This document shows positions 24,919 through 33,741 of a stretch of DNA of 64,000 nt, piece after piece. How positions within the stretch are numbered: position 1 is the first letter of the stretch; every line of letters begins with the position of its first letter. Origin of the DNA: Rudanella lutea DSM 19387 (GTDB lineage Bacteria > Bacteroidota > Bacteroidia > Cytophagales > Spirosomataceae); assembly GCF_000383955.1 (NCBI RefSeq), contig NZ_KB913013.1:2400694-2464693 (forward strand). The letters run 5' to 3'. A program made the translations under genes and the position numbers. The notes under the pieces were generated by a model. That model ran no database searches, was not told the origin of the DNA, and worked only from the letters and a program-made list of their open reading frames with translations.

Positions 24919-26355
24919 ATGCCTACTCCTGTTATCGCCATTTTCGACGTCGGCAAGACGAACAAAAAGGTCTTTCTGTTTGATGAACAATACCAGATCG
25001 TCTGGGAAACGTCGACTTCAATGGACGAAATTACCGACGAAGATGGCGACCCCTGCGAGGACCTCCACGCTCTGATGGCCTGGCTAAACCAGGCTTTAGG
25101 GGAAATCATGGCCCTACCCCAGTTTGATATTAAGGCGATCAATTTTTCGGGGTACGGTGCCAGTCTGGTTTACATCGACGAACAGGGGAATCCCATCGGG
25201 CCGCTTTCCAATTACCTGAAACCTTACCCGGCCAACCTGCGCCAACAGTTTTACACCGATTACGGTCCTGAGGGATCTATTTCGGTCCAGACGGCCTCGC
25301 CCGCGCTCGACAGCCTCAACTCCGGCCTGCAACTGTACCGGCTCAAACACGAGTACCCAGAGCGGTTTGCTCAGCTCAAATACGCCCTGCACCTGCCGCA
25401 GTTTCTGAGCTTTCTGATTAGTCGGCGGGCCGTAGCCGACCTCACCAGCGTAGGTTGCCACACACTGCTCTGGGATTTTACCCAACAGCAGTATCACCAT
25501 TGGGTGATTGCGGAGCAACTCGACCGGTATCAGGCTCCGCTTGTCCCTTCCGACTCGGCCCAGCCGGTACAGATCGGCCAACGGTCGGTACCGGTGGGCG
25601 TGGGCCTGCACGACAGTTCGGCCGCTCTGATTCCCTACCTCGCCAGTTTTGAGGAGGGCAGCGACTACCGGCCGTTTGTGCTCATCTCGACGGGCACCTG
25701 GTGCGTGAGCATGAATCCGTTTAACCACCAACCCCTCACCGCCGAAGAGTTGCAGTACGATTGCCTGTGTTATATGCACTACAAAGGACAGCCCGTGAAA
25801 GCGAGCCGGCTCTTTGCGGGCTACGAGCACGAGTCGCAGGTGAAACGGCTGGCCACCCACTTCAACGTTCCTGTTGACCACTACAAGCAGGTAACATACC
25901 AGGCCGACCTTATCCGGCAATTGCAGGAAGCCGATACGGGTATCGACCCCGCGCCTGAGCACGAAGGCGGCATGGTTGCGCCTAAACTACTCCCCTCGCT
26001 GGCCGAAACCCGGTTCCGGCAACGCGACCTGACCTCGTTTGCCACGTACGACGAAGCGTACCACCAACTAATGCTCGATCTGGTGGCACAGCAACTCGTA
26101 TCAACGGCCCTGGTGCTGCCTACCGGCCAAACGGCGGGTGAGTATCCGCTCAAAAATCTGTATGTCGATGGCGGCTTTGGCAAGAACCCCATTTACATGC
26201 ACCTGCTGGCTGCCGCCTTCCCCGATGTAGCGGTTTATGCCGCATCGGTACCGCAGGCAAGTTCGCTGGGAGCTGCGTTGGCTATTCACCCGTACTGGAA
26301 TTCGCAGCCCGTTCGGGCAGGGCTGGTATCACTACGGCGCTACGAATCCAAATAA
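24919..26355 (+). CDS. rhaB: FGGY-family carbohydrate kinase, probable L-rhamnulokinase
   Basis: ATP-dependent sugar kinase of 478 residues, the normal FGGY length. The N-terminal actin-like domain has the phosphate loop FDVGKTNKKVFLFD. The C-terminal domain has ISTGTWCVSMNP and the adenosine motif LYVDGGFGKNPIYMHLLAAA. It lies between rhamnose isomerase and the regulator and is the only kinase in the cluster, so phosphorylation of L-rhamnulose at O1 is the likely reaction. Similarity to E. coli RhaB is only at family level, so the specificity is inferred from context. Confidence 0.88.
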   Translation: MPTPVIAIFDVGKTNKKVFLFDEQYQIVWETSTSMDEITDEDGDPCEDLHALMAWLNQALGEIMALPQFDIKAINFSGYGASLVYIDEQGNPIGPLSNYLKPYPANLRQQFYTDYGPEGSISVQTASPALDSLNSGLQLYRLKHEYPERFAQLKYALHLPQFLSFLISRRAVADLTSVGCHTLLWDFTQQQYHHWVIAEQLDRYQAPLVPSDSAQPVQIGQRSVPVGVGLHDSSAALIPYLASFEEGSDYRPFVLISTGTWCVSMNPFNHQPLTAEELQYDCLCYMHYKGQPVKASRLFAGYEHESQVKRLATHFNVPVDHYKQVTYQADLIRQLQEADTGIDPAPEHEGGMVAPKLLPSLAETRFRQRDLTSFATYDEAYHQLMLDLVAQQLVSTALVLPTGQTAGEYPLKNLYVDGGFGKNPIYMHLLAAAFPDVAVYAASVPQASSLGAALAIHPYWNSQPVRAGLVSLRRYESK

Positions 26356-26425
26356 AGCGTTATCGGATGTCAGTAGTTTACCCGGCTCCTGACCATTTAG
26401 CCATGAGGGCCGGACCACTTTTTGT

Positions 26426-27442
26426 ATGCTGAACCAGATTGCAATCAACGATTTTTCGAGCACGCCCAAATACCTGCAGATTGTTAATTCGATTATCGAG
26501 GGCATTGAGCAAAACGACATACTCCCCGGCGACAAACTGCCATCGATTTACGAAATGTGCGCGCATTTTGAAATTAGCAAGCGCACTGTAGAACGGGCCT
26601 ACGAGGTTCTGAAAGAAAAGGAGCTGATTGGTGGGGTACAGGGTAAGGGGTTTTACATTCAGCACACCAAGTTTGGCCGCACCCAGAAGATCTTCCTTCT
26701 GTTCAACAAGCTCAGCCCGCATAAAAAAATCATTTACGACGCCTTTGTGGAGCGTTTAGGCTCCGACGTGGCCATTGATTTTTTTATTTACAACAACGAC
26801 TTCCGGCTGTTCAAGAACCTGTTGCTCGGCCACGCACATGGCTATACGCATTACGTGATTATCCCGCATTTTCTGGACCAAAGCGAGCGGGCTGTCGACC
26901 TGATCAATCAGTTGCCCAAGCATAAGCTGATTGTTCTCGATAAAGCTATTGATGGTCTTACGGGTCAGTACGGGTCGGTGGTGCAGAATTTCGAGAAAGA
27001 CTTGACACAAGCCCTCACCGACGCCCTACCCCTGCTCCGTAAGTACTCCACGCTCAACATTCTGTTTCCGGCCTATAGCTATTACGACAAAGGGATTTTG
27101 AACGGATTTTACGCGTTTTGCCACGCCTACGGGTTCAATGCGCGGGTGGTACACGAAGTAAACGAGCTGGTGGTACAACCTGACTGTGCGTATATCAACC
27201 TGATGGAAGAGGATCTGGTTACGCTCATCAAAAAGACCAAGGATACCGCCTATGAGGTAGGCAAAGAAGTCGGAATCCTGTCATACAATGAGAGTCCTCT
27301 CAAAGAAGTCCTGCTCGACGGAATCACCGTAATCTCGACCGATCATGCTCACATGGGCCGTACAGCCGCCGACCTCATCCTGAGCGACCGGCACGAACAC
27401 ATCGAAAACCCATTTCGGCTTATTGTACGCCGATCACTGTAA
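26426..27442 (+). CDS. GntR-type regulator with LacI-like sensor domain
   Basis: 338 residues. The N-terminal winged helix (about 10-85) has DKLPSIYEMCAHFEISKRTV and ERAYEVLKEKELIGGVQGKG. The C-terminal part (about 90-338) resembles a periplasmic-binding-protein fold as in LacI/AraR regulators (IIYDAFVERLGSDVAIDFF, GRTAADLILSDRHEHIENP). Such hybrids repress sugar operons and are released by the sugar. Its place between kinase and transporter makes it the likely local rhamnose regulator. No operator shared by the cluster gaps stood out. E. coli uses AraC-type RhaS/RhaR instead, so the control differs. Confidence 0.9.
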   Translation: MLNQIAINDFSSTPKYLQIVNSIIEGIEQNDILPGDKLPSIYEMCAHFEISKRTVERAYEVLKEKELIGGVQGKGFYIQHTKFGRTQKIFLLFNKLSPHKKIIYDAFVERLGSDVAIDFFIYNNDFRLFKNLLLGHAHGYTHYVIIPHFLDQSERAVDLINQLPKHKLIVLDKAIDGLTGQYGSVVQNFEKDLTQALTDALPLLRKYSTLNILFPAYSYYDKGILNGFYAFCHAYGFNARVVHEVNELVVQPDCAYINLMEEDLVTLIKKTKDTAYEVGKEVGILSYNESPLKEVLLDGITVISTDHAHMGRTAADLILSDRHEHIENPFRLIVRRSL

Positions 27443-27490
27443 CCAACCTTTGACGATTATTCTGTACTTAACTAAGCCCCAATACCCTGT

Positions 27491-28525
27491 ATGTCTTCCA
27501 TTTTAGGTGTCTTTTTTCACGCACTGGGCGGGTACGCGTCCGGCAGTTTTTATATTCCGTTCCGTCGGGTACGCGAGTGGGCCTGGGAAAGTGCCTGGAT
27601 CGTAGGGGGAGTGGCTTCCTGGATTCTGGTCCCCTGGCTCATGAGCTGGCTCACTGTCAGCAATCCGCTTGAATCCATTACCAATGCCGACCAATCGACC
27701 CTGTGGTGGACGTACTTTTTCGGGGTTCTTTGGGGCATTGGTGGCCTCACCTTCGGCCTCAGTATGCGGTATCTGGGCATTTCGCTCGGGATGGCCGTAG
27801 CCCTCGGGTACTGCTCGGCCTTCGGAACGCTTGTTCCCCCAATATGGGACGGCAAATTCAACGACCTTATCACCACCCGTACGGGCCAGTTTACGCTTGC
27901 CGGGGTGCTGGTATGCCTTATTGGCATTGGAATCTGTGGCATTGCGGGGGTTCGTAAAGAAAAAGAGCTAAACCCCGAGGAGCAGAAAGCCACGGTAGCC
28001 GAGTTTAACCTGCGGAAGGGAATCGTGGTAGCTACCGTGTCAGGGATTCTGAGTGCCTGTTTCAACTTTGGCCTCACCGCCGGTAAACCCATTGCCGAAC
28101 TCGCCCTGCAAGGTGGTACCAACCCACTTTTTCAGAACAACGCCGTGTACCCCGTACTGCTTCTGGGTGGCTTTACCACCAATTTTATCTGGTGCATGGC
28201 CCTGAACCGGCGCAACAAGAGTTTCGGCGACTATCTGGCCAAAGACAAACCCCTGGCCAACAATTACCTCTGGGCTATTCTGGCAGGCACCACCTGGTAC
28301 TTTCAGTTCTTTTTCTACGGTATGGGCGATGCGTATCTACCCGCCGAGTTCCGGTATGCCGGCTGGACCATGCACATGGCCTTCATCATCACGTTCAGCA
28401 CCTTGTGGGGTTTGTACCTCAAAGAATGGAAAGGGGCCAGCCCGGCCACGTATCGAGTCGTGTACACCGGACTGGCCCTCATTGTGCTGTCTACGATTCT
28501 GATCGGAATGGGCAGTCAGCTCTGA
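27491..28525 (+). CDS. rhaT: L-rhamnose/H+ symporter RhaT
   Basis: Inner-membrane sugar-proton symporter of 344 residues, the same length as E. coli RhaT, with about ten hydrophobic helices. It begins MSSILGVFFHALGGYASGSF and contains PFRRVREWAWESAW, GVLWGIGGLTFGLSMRYLG, SGILSACFNFGLTAG and WGLYLKEWKG, all recognisable RhaT segments. It completes the cluster: uptake, isomerisation, phosphorylation, cleavage and lactaldehyde oxidation. No mutarotase or rhamnosidase is nearby. Its stop is two bases from the stop of the convergent protease gene. Confidence 0.94.
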   Translation: MSSILGVFFHALGGYASGSFYIPFRRVREWAWESAWIVGGVASWILVPWLMSWLTVSNPLESITNADQSTLWWTYFFGVLWGIGGLTFGLSMRYLGISLGMAVALGYCSAFGTLVPPIWDGKFNDLITTRTGQFTLAGVLVCLIGIGICGIAGVRKEKELNPEEQKATVAEFNLRKGIVVATVSGILSACFNFGLTAGKPIAELALQGGTNPLFQNNAVYPVLLLGGFTTNFIWCMALNRRNKSFGDYLAKDKPLANNYLWAILAGTTWYFQFFFYGMGDAYLPAEFRYAGWTMHMAFIITFSTLWGLYLKEWKGASPATYRVVYTGLALIVLSTILIGMGSQL

Positions 28526-28527
28526 TA

Positions 28528-29376
28528 CTAGGGGTACATTTGCCGAACCGTAGCAATGTCGGTTGGCGAGAGGCCGTCGCGCTGAATAGAAAACAACGAA
28601 CCATCTTTCCGGGTGATGGTCGGCTGCCCGTTCTTCGAGAATGTGTAAGGCCCATACATCATGATTGAGCCAAAATCGAGGGTCGACCCAAAGTCAAAGC
28701 CATCGTAATTGGTCTGAATGTAGGTTTTAAAGTCGTTCTCGTAGCCCGTCTGAATATTTTGGGTGTTGATTGTAATGTGCGCGTCGCGGTCGGCGCGGCT
28801 TTGCTCATGCCACAACCCCACGGTATGCCCAATTTCGTGAATGATGTTTCCAACCGAGCAAGCTGAGGATAACGTGATGTACTGAAGCGAACCGATGCGC
28901 CCAACATTGGATGAACAGCCACTCCCTCCCCGAAACAGCACATAGGCGCGTTCGGTAGTCCGCCGAACGAACCGGATGGGGGTAACAGCCTGCCAATGCG
29001 CAATGGCCTGATCGACCCACTGCGGATTCGGTACCGAAGGATCTACCTGATACACGATTGTATTGTTAGGCCACTTGGCCGTCGACCGGGTCCGCCCGGT
29101 CGATTCGGTTTGGGGTAGTCTATGCTCCGATAACTCATCCGGATGGATAACAATATCACCGTCTACGATAGCCTCGCCATTTACCGATCGGTACCCAACC
29201 TCCTGCTCATGCCAAAAGCCTTTTTGGGCAACCCCAATCTGACCAGGGTAAGCCTGTTCAATCGTGACCGTTTCTTTGGGGGTCAGAAACATGGAGGTTG
29301 AGTCATCCTGCAGCGTACAGCTTGCCAGGAAACAGAGTGAAAAAAGTGCAGTTGAAGTAGAAAACGTCTTTCTCAT
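28528..29376 (-). CDS. Astacin-family (M12A) zinc metalloprotease, lipoprotein
   Basis: Secreted protease of 282 residues. The signal peptide ends in a lipobox LASC (about residue 21), so it is a lipoprotein. After a short propeptide (about 25-95), the catalytic domain shows VYQVDPSVPNPQWVDQAIAHW, the zinc site HEIGHTVGLWHEQSRADRD with three His ligands and a catalytic Glu, and the Met-turn SIMMYGPYTF with its Tyr. All active-site elements are present. Astacins are best known from animals but occur in Bacteroidota. The substrate is unknown. It is convergent with rhaT, and codon use does not look foreign. Confidence 0.94.
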   Translation of the reverse strand: MRKTFSTSTALFSLCFLASCTLQDDSTSMFLTPKETVTIEQAYPGQIGVAQKGFWHEQEVGYRSVNGEAIVDGDIVIHPDELSEHRLPQTESTGRTRSTAKWPNNTIVYQVDPSVPNPQWVDQAIAHWQAVTPIRFVRRTTERAYVLFRGGSGCSSNVGRIGSLQYITLSSACSVGNIIHEIGHTVGLWHEQSRADRDAHITINTQNIQTGYENDFKTYIQTNYDGFDFGSTLDFGSIMMYGPYTFSKNGQPTITRKDGSLFSIQRDGLSPTDIATVRQMYP

Positions 29377-29708
29377 ATTAACAAATTAATTATGAGCCAT
29401 ATTTAATCAATAATTTTCTCTTTTAAAACAGGCTCTTCTCCATTTTGTGTATCAGCAGTTATTAAATTGATTTATGTAAATAAAAACAGGTATATACCCA
29501 CAAAATAGCCGACTTAAGACGCCCTAAATCGATATAGGTAACAGGGTTATAATCTGCAAGTAAGACCTGCCGTGCGACGGATAATCTTTATTTACACAGT
29601 GATTAACTGCCTTGGGGTATTTTACGGATTTGTGCTTAAGGTGGATTCCTCATACGTACATTTTTAGAGTAATCTTATTTTTTATGCAACTTTCCCTTCT
29701 TCTGTAAA

Positions 29709-29731
29709 TTAATAAGTAAACTACTTATTAA
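29709..29731. promoter_or_regulatory. Perfect inverted repeat, candidate operator
   Basis: TTAATAAGTA and TACTTATTAA are exact complements around AAC. It lies about 150 bases upstream of the ligase promoter box. Size and symmetry fit a dimeric repressor site; the regulator is unknown. Confidence 0.4.
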
Positions 29732-29858
29732 ATAATAGCCACCAGAGAAGTGAACCCCACAAAAACATGGCTGGAAACGTACTTAAGTAGGTTCATAGCA
29801 AACACAGGGCCAAATAAAAGTTATTGCCCCAAAATCGTGTCGAGGAACGAGACAATTA

Positions 29859-29866
29859 TATCTTCG
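29859..29866 (+). promoter_or_regulatory. Candidate -7 box TATCTTCG of the acyl-CoA ligase gene
   Basis: Same variant -7 box as at 7775 and 19888, 22 bases before the ATG. Confidence 0.45.
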
Positions 29867-29888
29867 CAAAAGGCAATACGAATTCATC

Positions 29889-31568
29889 ATGTCAACAACG
29901 AAACTAATTCCCCGTACGTCCTCAGCTCAGGAGCCACCCTTACTGATAAAAACTCTGTTGGCGCAGTCGCTTAAGTACGAACCCGGCCGTGAAATCGTGT
30001 ATCGCGATCTGTTCCGTATGAATTACCACACCTTCAACAGCCGGGTACGGCAGCTGGCCAACCTGCTGGGTAAACTGGGGGTTGGTGCAGGCGATACCGT
30101 AGCCGTGTTGGACTGGGACAGCCACCGTTATCTGGAGTGTTTTTTTGCAGTACCGGGTATCGGGGCCATTCTGCACACAATCAACATCCGATTGTCGCCC
30201 GCTCAGATTCTTTACACCATGAATCACGCGGAGGATAAAATTGTCCTCGTACACGAAGACTTCTTACCCATTATTGAAGCTCTCAAAGGGCAGTTGAGTA
30301 CCGTTGAGACCTACGTCGTTATTTCCGACAAAGCCTATACCGACCCATCGGCCGTTACGGTGCCCAACGGTTTTGCGGGCGAGTACGAATCGTTGCTGGC
30401 GCAGGAATCAGATACGTACGAGTTTCCAGACCTCGACGAAAACAGTTGGGCCACCACGTTCTACACCACAGGTACTACGGGCAACCCAAAGGGCGTTTAT
30501 TTCTCGCAACGCCAGCTATTCATGCACACCATGGGTCTCATGGCTTGTGTATCGGCGTATGAATTCGTGTCTTTCAAGTCGGCAAAGGATGTATACATGC
30601 CTATCACGCCGATGTTTCACGTACACGCGTGGGGGTTCCCGTTTCTGGCAACGATGTTTTCGGCCAAGCAGGTGTACCCCGGCCGGTACGAACCCGAAAT
30701 GCTGCTGAAGCTATTACTCAAAGAAGGCGTCACGTTCTCCCACTGCGTACCAACCATCATGACCATGCTTGTAAACAGCCCGGCCGCCCGGCAGTTTCAG
30801 GCGCAGCTGAGTCGATGGCGGGTTATTATCGGCGGGTCGGCTCTGACCAAAGGCTTGGCCAAAGCAGCAGCCGATCTCGGCATTGAGCTGTATCAGGGAT
30901 ATGGTATGTCGGAGACGGCACCCATTATGAGCCTGACTTACCTCAACGAAAAGGAACGGCAGTTACTACCCGATGAACAGGTAGAGTTTCGGACCCGGGC
31001 GGGCCGCATTGCTCCCTTCGTCGAGATTCGGCTGATGGACGACGAAGGTAACTTTGTCCCGCACGATGGGCAGTCGCTGGGCGAGGTAGTGGCGCGGGGG
31101 CCGTGGATGACCCAGGGTTACTACAAAGAGCCTGAGCGGAGTGAAGAACTGTGGCGCGGGGGCTGGTTGCATACCGGCGATGTTGCCAGCATCACACCCG
31201 ACCACTGGCTGATGATTGCCGACCGCACCAAAGATGTTATTAAAACCGGGGGCGAATGGATTTCGTCGCTTGAAATTGAAGACCTGCTCTCTCAACAGGA
31301 GGGCGTAGGCGAGGCCGCCGTTGTGGGCTTACCCGACGAGAAGTGGGGCGAACGCCCGTACGCACTGGTTGTGCCTAAAGCGGGTATGAGCCCCTCAACC
31401 GATGCCATTCGGGAAGCGCTGCAAGCCAAAGCCGAGCGGGGTGAGTTAAACAAATGGTATGTTCCCGACCGCATTGTAATCGTACCCGAAATTCCGAAAA
31501 CAAGCGTCGGTAAAATTGACAAGAAACGGATTCGCTCTGAGATGAAAGACCTGCTCATGGGCGGCTGA
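29889..31568 (+). CDS. Medium/long-chain fatty acid-CoA ligase (AlkK-like)
   Basis: Adenylate-forming enzyme of 559 residues that activates fatty acids with ATP and CoA. The adenylation motif [16 protein letters not shown] is at about residues 190-206. [11 protein letters not shown], a TGDVA motif and the C-terminal hinge [18 protein letters not shown] follow, then the catalytic Lys region [15 protein letters not shown]-terminal phrases such as [20 protein letters not shown] and [10 protein letters not shown] match AlkK-type medium-chain ligases. Chain-length preference cannot be read from the sequence. It is followed 20 bases later by a phosphoesterase gene, so the two may share a transcript without an obvious pathway link. 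Confidence 0.93.
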   Translation: MSTTKLIPRTSSAQEPPLLIKTLLAQSLKYEPGREIVYRDLFRMNYHTFNSRVRQLANLLGKLGVGAGDTVAVLDWDSHRYLECFFAVPGIGAILHTINIRLSPAQILYTMNHAEDKIVLVHEDFLPIIEALKGQLSTVETYVVISDKAYTDPSAVTVPNGFAGEYESLLAQESDTYEFPDLDENSWATTFYTTGTTGNPKGVYFSQRQLFMHTMGLMACVSAYEFVSFKSAKDVYMPITPMFHVHAWGFPFLATMFSAKQVYPGRYEPEMLLKLLLKEGVTFSHCVPTIMTMLVNSPAARQFQAQLSRWRVIIGGSALTKGLAKAAADLGIELYQGYGMSETAPIMSLTYLNEKERQLLPDEQVEFRTRAGRIAPFVEIRLMDDEGNFVPHDGQSLGEVVARGPWMTQGYYKEPERSEELWRGGWLHTGDVASITPDHWLMIADRTKDVIKTGGEWISSLEIEDLLSQQEGVGEAAVVGLPDEKWGERPYALVVPKAGMSPSTDAIREALQAKAERGELNKWYVPDRIVIVPEIPKTSVGKIDKKRIRSEMKDLLMGG

Positions 31569-31588
31569 ACCAACCCAACGTGCGCTTT

Positions 31589-32095
31589 ATGACCCGTATT
31601 GGCTTACTCTCCGACACCCACAGCTACCTCGATGAGCAGGTGTTCACCCACTTTGATTCCTGCGACGAGCTGTGGCACGCGGGCGACATTGGCTCGCCCG
31701 ATGTCATCGACCGACTGCGGGCGCGTTGGCCGGTGCGGGTTGTGTGCGGTAACATCGACAACGAATCGGTAGAGTGGCCTGCCAATCAGCGGTTTGAACT
31801 GGAAGGGCTCACGATCTGGATGACGCATATTGGCGGCAAGCCTCCGCGGTATAATCCGGTGGTGCGGCCAATTTTACAGCGCAACCCACCCGATGTCTTT
31901 ATCTGTGGGCATTCGCACATTCTGAGTGTCATGCGCGACCCAGTCCTGCGCGGGCACTACACCGAGCGGCTGCTGTATATGAACCCGGGGGCTTGTGGCC
32001 GAACGGGCTTTCATCAGATACGCACTTGCCTGCGTTTCACGCTCGACAGTGGCCATATTCGCGATATGCAGGTTATTGAACTGGGTAAGCGCTGA
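31589..32095 (+). CDS. YfcE/MJ0936-type metallophosphoesterase
   Basis: Small calcineurin-like phosphoesterase of 168 residues from the ATG at 31589; an in-frame GTG at 31580 is possible but adds only three residues. The metal-binding motifs are in order: GLLSDTHSYL, HAGDIGS, VVCGNIDNE, MTHIGGK and ICGHSH. Such enzymes hydrolyse phosphodiesters in vitro, but the cellular substrate is generally unknown. A bidirectional terminator separates it from the convergent cold-shock gene. Confidence 0.92.
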   Translation: MTRIGLLSDTHSYLDEQVFTHFDSCDELWHAGDIGSPDVIDRLRARWPVRVVCGNIDNESVEWPANQRFELEGLTIWMTHIGGKPPRYNPVVRPILQRNPPDVFICGHSHILSVMRDPVLRGHYTERLLYMNPGACGRTGFHQIRTCLRFTLDSGHIRDMQVIELGKR

Positions 32096-32205
32096 TGTAC
32101 AGTTGTGGTTTTTAGTTTATCGTTTCTGGTTCAATCTTGTTCATGTTCAAGCCAAGTTATCAGCACCGGAACAGAGCATACCCTGAGCAAAACCCTACAT
32201 AAAAC

Positions 32206-32233
32206 AAAAAAGCCCGCGGTTGCGGGCTTTTTT
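32206..32233. terminator. Bidirectional intrinsic terminator
   Basis: Stem AGCCCGC/GCGGGCT (32211-32217 with 32222-32228), GGTT loop, flanked by A-run and T-run, so it works for both convergent genes. Confidence 0.9.
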
Positions 32234-32253
32234 GTTATGTCTTCAGAGCAGAC

Positions 32254-32448
32254 TTATGCTTTCTTTACGTTTTCTGCGCTCAATCCTTTGCGACCTTCTA
32301 CTACGTCGAACGTTACGACGTCATTCTCATTGATCTGGTCAATCAGACCCGTAGCGTGAACGAACACGTCGGGACCACCCGCATCAGGCTTGATAAAACC
32401 AAACCCTTTTGACTCATTGTAAAACTTAACTTTGCCGGTCTGTGCCAT
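32254..32448 (-). CDS. Cold-shock domain protein
   Basis: Single cold-shock domain of 64 residues that binds single-stranded RNA/DNA as a chaperone. RNP1 KGFGFIKP and RNP2 VFVHATGL are intact, and the start MAQTGKVKFYNESKG is typical. The gap to the bioB end is 219 bases, so a long 5' leader as in other csp mRNAs is plausible. A weak -7-like box CGTCTTTG lies near 32562-32569 on the minus strand. Which Csp paralogue it is cannot be told. Confidence 0.95.
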   Translation of the reverse strand: MAQTGKVKFYNESKGFGFIKPDAGGPDVFVHATGLIDQINENDVVTFDVVEGRKGLSAENVKKA

Positions 32449-32667
32449 TAGAAATTAACTTGTTAATTAAAAAAACTTGTACGCTTCATTCTGTAACAGA
32501 CCTAACGCCATTGCCGTTCACTACTGAACCTATGCGACGAGAATTCCCTTATTAGTCGGTTGTCAAAGACGCTGAAATAAGCTACTCTGCCTGTTTTTTT
32601 GGTAAAGTACTGATTTTTAAATGAAAAAATTTCAGTTTTGGGCAAAAAAGTTGGCAACTATGCTGGA

Positions 32668-33705
32668 TTAGAGCGGAATCTGCTCAAATTTTACCGCGGC
32701 CTGCCCCGTCGATTCGTTTTTGAAGGCTTCCCGCGGCCGAATATTAAGCGTCTGGAACAACTGCCCATCGGCATCATCGCCGGGGTTTGGTGTAGTCAAC
32801 AGTTTATCGCCGGCAAAAATAGAGTTGGCCCCGGCCAGAAAACACAGAGCCTGCTCTTCGGTGCTCATGCGCACGCGCCCCGCCGAGAGCCGGACCATCG
32901 CTTTGGGCATGATGATACGAGCGGTGGCAATCATCCGAACCATTTCCCAAACCGATACCCGCTCCTGATCTTCGAGCGGGGTACCTTCTACCGGCACCAG
33001 CGCATTAACCGGCACCGACTCCGGATGCTCGGGCAGGGTAGACAGGGTGTGCAGCATTCCGATCCGGTCATTGTGCGATTCGCCCATGCCGATGATACCA
33101 CCCGAACAAACCGAAATACCCGCCTGACGAACGTGACCCAGCGTTTCGAGCCGGTCATCGTACGTACGGGTCGAAATAATGTCCCCGTAGTATTCTTCGC
33201 TCGTATCGAGGTTATGATTGTAGGCATACAGACCCGCATCTTTCAGCTTCTGCGCCTGGCTATCGGTCAGCATGCCGAGGGTACAGCATACTTCCATACC
33301 CATGGCATTAACGCCCCGCACCATATCGAGCACTTTGTCGAAGTCTTTATTGTCGCGCACCTCGCGCCAGGCAGCCCCCATACAAAAACGCGAACTACCC
33401 GAGGCTTTGGCCCGGCTGGCGGCTTCGAGCACCTCGCCTACTTCGAGGAGCTTGTGTACCTTCACGTTGGTGTGGTACCGGGCTGCCTGCGGGCAATACG
33501 CGCAGTCTTCGGGGCATCCGCCCGTTTTGACCGACAACAACGTACAGACTTGTACCTCCTGCGGGTCATGGTGTTGCCGATGTACGGTAGCGGCCCGGTA
33601 AATCAGGTCCAGAACAGGGGAGTTGTAGATCGCACCAATCTCGTCGCGGGTCCAGTCATTGCGGAGTTCCTGAGCAACGTCAAGAGTCGGCAGGTTTGAG
33701 GTCAT
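32668..33705 (-). CDS. bioB: Biotin synthase
   Basis: Radical-SAM enzyme of 345 residues that inserts sulfur into dethiobiotin. The 4Fe-4S site is C64-x3-C68-x2-C71 ([12 protein letters not shown]). Further conserved segments are [39 protein letters not shown] and [15 protein letters not shown], covering the 2Fe-2S ligands. The length is normal. A perfect -7 box lies 23 bases upstream of the start in the gap to the GH130 gene, so it is transcribed on its own. The rest of the biotin pathway is not in the window. Confidence 0.97.
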   Translation of the reverse strand: MTSNLPTLDVAQELRNDWTRDEIGAIYNSPVLDLIYRAATVHRQHHDPQEVQVCTLLSVKTGGCPEDCAYCPQAARYHTNVKVHKLLEVGEVLEAASRAKASGSSRFCMGAAWREVRDNKDFDKVLDMVRGVNAMGMEVCCTLGMLTDSQAQKLKDAGLYAYNHNLDTSEEYYGDIISTRTYDDRLETLGHVRQAGISVCSGGIIGMGESHNDRIGMLHTLSTLPEHPESVPVNALVPVEGTPLEDQERVSVWEMVRMIATARIIMPKAMVRLSAGRVRMSTEEQALCFLAGANSIFAGDKLLTTPNPGDDADGQLFQTLNIRPREAFKNESTGQAAVKFEQIPL

Positions 33706-33727
33706 AATGAATAAGCGAATGAATACC

Positions 33728-33735
33728 CAAAGATA
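33728..33735 (-). promoter_or_regulatory. -7 promoter box TATCTTTG of bioB
   Basis: Perfect TAnnTTTG match on the minus strand, 23 bases upstream of the ATG and just after the preceding GH130 stop. Confidence 0.6.
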
Positions 33736-33741
33736 TGGAGT

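Larger units (their letters stand above)
29377..29888. other. AT-rich divergent intergenic region
   Basis: A 512-base gap between the divergent astacin and acyl-CoA ligase genes with no convincing ORF. It contains a perfect inverted repeat at 29709-29731 and a -7 box at 29859-29866. Nothing else structured was found. Confidence 0.6.

Noticed and set aside
28528-29376. Astacin gene as recent transfer from a eukaryote
   Set aside because: Codon use resembles its neighbours, it has a bacterial lipobox, and astacins are known in Bacteroidota; the sequence alone does not support transfer.
32449-32667. Riboswitch in the cold-shock gene leader
   Set aside because: No known riboswitch core was recognised; a long csp-type leader is possible but not shown.
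32638-33699. 353-residue plus-strand ORF
   Set aside because: Lies wholly antisense to bioB, whose motifs are clear; the ORF protein is rich in His, Arg and Gly with no domain, a typical shadow in GC-rich DNA.
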